44,482 nt of DNA from Gammaproteobacteria bacterium. Its GTDB lineage: Bacteria > Pseudomonadota > Gammaproteobacteria > DSM-19610. Below are positions 44,001 through 44,482 of the stretch, piece by piece. The position numbers were made by a program, and so were the translations under genes. The stretch covers positions 1 to 44,482 of the forward strand of contig WGBO01000027.1 in the NCBI GenBank assembly GCA_015494295.1, in the 5' to 3' direction. Below the pieces are notes generated by a model. It was not told the DNA's origin. It worked only from the letters and a program-made list of their open reading frames with translations, and did not search any database. How positions within the stretch are numbered: position 1 is the first letter of the stretch; each line of letters starts with the position of its first letter.

Positions 44001-44482
44001 CTCAAACGCCTGACCCGTGTCACCCGGGACCTGGGCGGCAGCGACCCGACCACCGCTGATGCCTCCACCCGCTACCGCTATGACGTCGCCGACCGCCTCA
44101 CCAGCGTCACCGACCCCGTCAGCGGCACCACCACCTACGTTTACGACGACCTCGGCAACCTGCTCAGCCAGACCAGCCCGGATACCGGCACCACCACGTT
44201 CCAGTATGACGCCGCCGGCAACCTGATCCGCAAAACCGACGCCAATGGCCAGACCTTCACTTACACCTACGACGCCCTTAACCGCCTGACCGGCATCAAT
44301 GCCCCGGGCACTGACGACGACATCGCCTACACATGGGACACCTGCCCGAACGGAACGGGCCGCCTGTGTACAGTCGCCTACGGCAGCGGTGTCCTGCCTG
44401 CCGGGAATCAGCTCCACTACCAGTACAACGCCTTTGGCGATATCACCCAACACCAGGGTATCCTCTATGGCTATGATGCCCA
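41007..44482 (+). CDS. Exported RHS/YD-repeat protein (partial, runs off the window)
   Basis: One frame is open for 1158 codons to the window edge. I chose GTG at 41007 because AAGGAG (40994-40999) lies seven bases upstream; ATG at 41043 is the alternative but has no binding site. A hydrophobic segment at about residues 45-62 with cleavage near A63 (VSVSA) suggests export, after an unusually long head. Residues 64-285 are unassigned and include a cysteine motif CPPNLTFDRVRNLC (236-249). From G286 (GNKTQRESDISGLGFGGLEF) the DUF6531-like RHS entry begins, and YD repeats start near residue 470 (LAYDANNRLDRV, RYRYDAGGNLEFV) and continue to the edge. Such proteins form beta-cocoon shells around a C-terminal toxin or act as surface proteins; the C-terminus is not visible. 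GC content rises sharply near 43130. Confidence 0.85.
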   Translation, partial: MVENRPLRCIHSMQQFWLTFQLRRTLSRLKTGHHCFCLLSNNARLVLISLLLPLLAVSVSVSAEPLLWRAVPSPAGLQFDTQREAVADFQSFGGIYLYMTEPLPEIQENDSIVIKYKIPDAALSISEWSYQHEREAGSFATEQEVYDSLLNWLIDARKSGTPGTYCPPYFEMDPLDSVPWNPANSPSKNSYIRTYGIPAFEDKYIPSTFYMLDLNGVCTPYSAGNQRLLRRRSISCPPNLTFDRVRNLCVNINRATVIGRSQYYLKPPPTTPNCDAEGNPCQPATGNKTQRESDISGLGFGGLEFTRFYNSLGNQGSSASLAPGWRHTYSRRLNESTLGTPGLYQANSEQSGLYSTASEACRNGWLELKDTVWNGALASATASLASNQDCRIKVAGKTVANFPIRPTLDRFIPLPQPNAAGSLVTVSRPNGRVYRFENNSGVWTDPFSPEVTLVPAGSDWLFTDTNGTQELYDATGKLLSITDVRGNTQTLAYDANNRLDRVDTNTGGSIRFAYDASNRISMVTDHAGRIWRYRYDAGGNLEFVDNPDGATRRYHYEDPRFPFALTGITDERGIRYATWAYNADGKAILSEHAGGVERVDLSYNPDGTTTVTGSRGAVRTYKFEPERGSLAVTQITGDQCTTCPDGEKKSRTYNSNGYLSRYADWSDTVTKLGNYDSKGQYGCKTEGIASADTSVGECAFDPAASPDARRLDYTYDTRFHNKITSITEASVFAGGSKVTTYTYDNFGNRTSETISGFDPAGTPVSRTTTWTYAGPLNQLSQVDGPRTDVADITTYSYYPNDVSVPVGSRARLREVRDANGVLIRAGIQYTVTGKVSSEQRPNGLSLTYTYYPGNDRLQTLTETAGATTRVTRWTYLATGEVQSITTADGTAEATTLTFGYDDARRLTRITDGLGNHIDYTLDTEGNRLAETTYDANGTPSDSADDVIRRQLSQTFDIYNRLDTTARANETTNPDFAPDGTLARSTDGNGVVTDYTYDALKRLTRVTRDLGGSDPTTADASTRYRYDVADRLTSVTDPVSGTTTYVYDDLGNLLSQTSPDTGTTTFQYDAAGNLIRKTDANGQTFTYTYDALNRLTGINAPGTDDDIAYTWDTCPNGTGRLCTVAYGSGVLPAGNQLHYQYNAFGDITQHQGILYGYDA

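Noticed and set aside
43119..44453. 444-codon minus-strand frame, rich in Gly and Val, opposite the RHS gene
   Set aside because: Mirror image of GC-rich YD-repeat codons; the plus-strand frame has the repeats and continues past both ends. Its extent is useful only as a marker of the composition change.

Overview
The window is about 44.5 kb of GC-rich (roughly 60-65% by eye) gammaproteobacterial chromosome. The gene order rpsB-tsf-pyrH-frr-uppS-cdsA-dxr-rseP-bamA-skp-lpxD-fabZ-lpxA-lpxB-rnhB-dnaE-accA-tilS, then pyrG-kdsA-eno-ftsB-ispD-ispF-truD, then surE-pcm-nlpD-rpoS, is the conserved backbone of Gammaproteobacteria. LPS (Lpx, KdsA) and BAM genes show a diderm cell. The protein style (short RseP of about 455 aa, BamA of 759 aa, RpoS of 321 aa, a YqaA gene between pcm and nlpD) fits a non-enteric lineage, perhaps Chromatiales/Ectothiorhodospiraceae-like; that placement is inference only.

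Layout. 1-1189 is a small insertion-sequence graveyard: the 3' end of an IS30-family transposase gene, then a complete-ended but internally deleted IS3-family element. 1265-2899 (minus) is a transmembrane chemoreceptor preceded by a near-consensus sigma-28 flagellar promoter. 3197-6651 (minus) is the map-glnD pair. A divergent control region (6652-6922) separates it from 6923-27133 (plus), a long tightly packed run for translation factors (rpsB, tsf, frr), UMP kinase (pyrH), isoprenoid and phospholipid precursors (uppS, cdsA, dxr), envelope assembly (rseP, bamA, skp), lipid A synthesis (lpxD, fabZ, lpxA, lpxB), RNase HII, an unassigned alpha/beta hydrolase, the replicative polymerase (dnaE), fatty-acid initiation (accA) and tilS (to 28454). 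A DUF4202 gene lies on the other strand (28499-29098). 29318-36427 (plus) holds pyrG-kdsA-eno-ftsB-ispD-ispF-truD and a YggS-family PLP protein; a convergent Smr-domain gene follows; 37042-40866 (plus) is surE-pcm-yqaA-nlpD-rpoS. From about 40870 the base composition changes and an exported RHS/YD-repeat protein gene starts, running off the right edge.

How it works together. Many neighbours overlap by 1-20 bases and several starts are GTG or TTG, so translational coupling is likely through uppS-cdsA-dxr-rseP, lpxB-rnhB, accA-tilS, ftsB-ispD-ispF-truD-yggS and surE-pcm-yqaA. The clear internal break is a strong intrinsic terminator after tsf. The central 37 kb is ordinary core genome. The parts worth a second look are at the edges and in the gaps: the defective IS3 element with a slippery heptamer, the sigma-28 promoter, the palindromes between glnD and the chemoreceptor gene, possible leaderless starts between smr and surE, and the compositionally mosaic RHS gene after rpoS. 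I found no CRISPR array, tRNA or rRNA gene, prophage or recognisable defence system.
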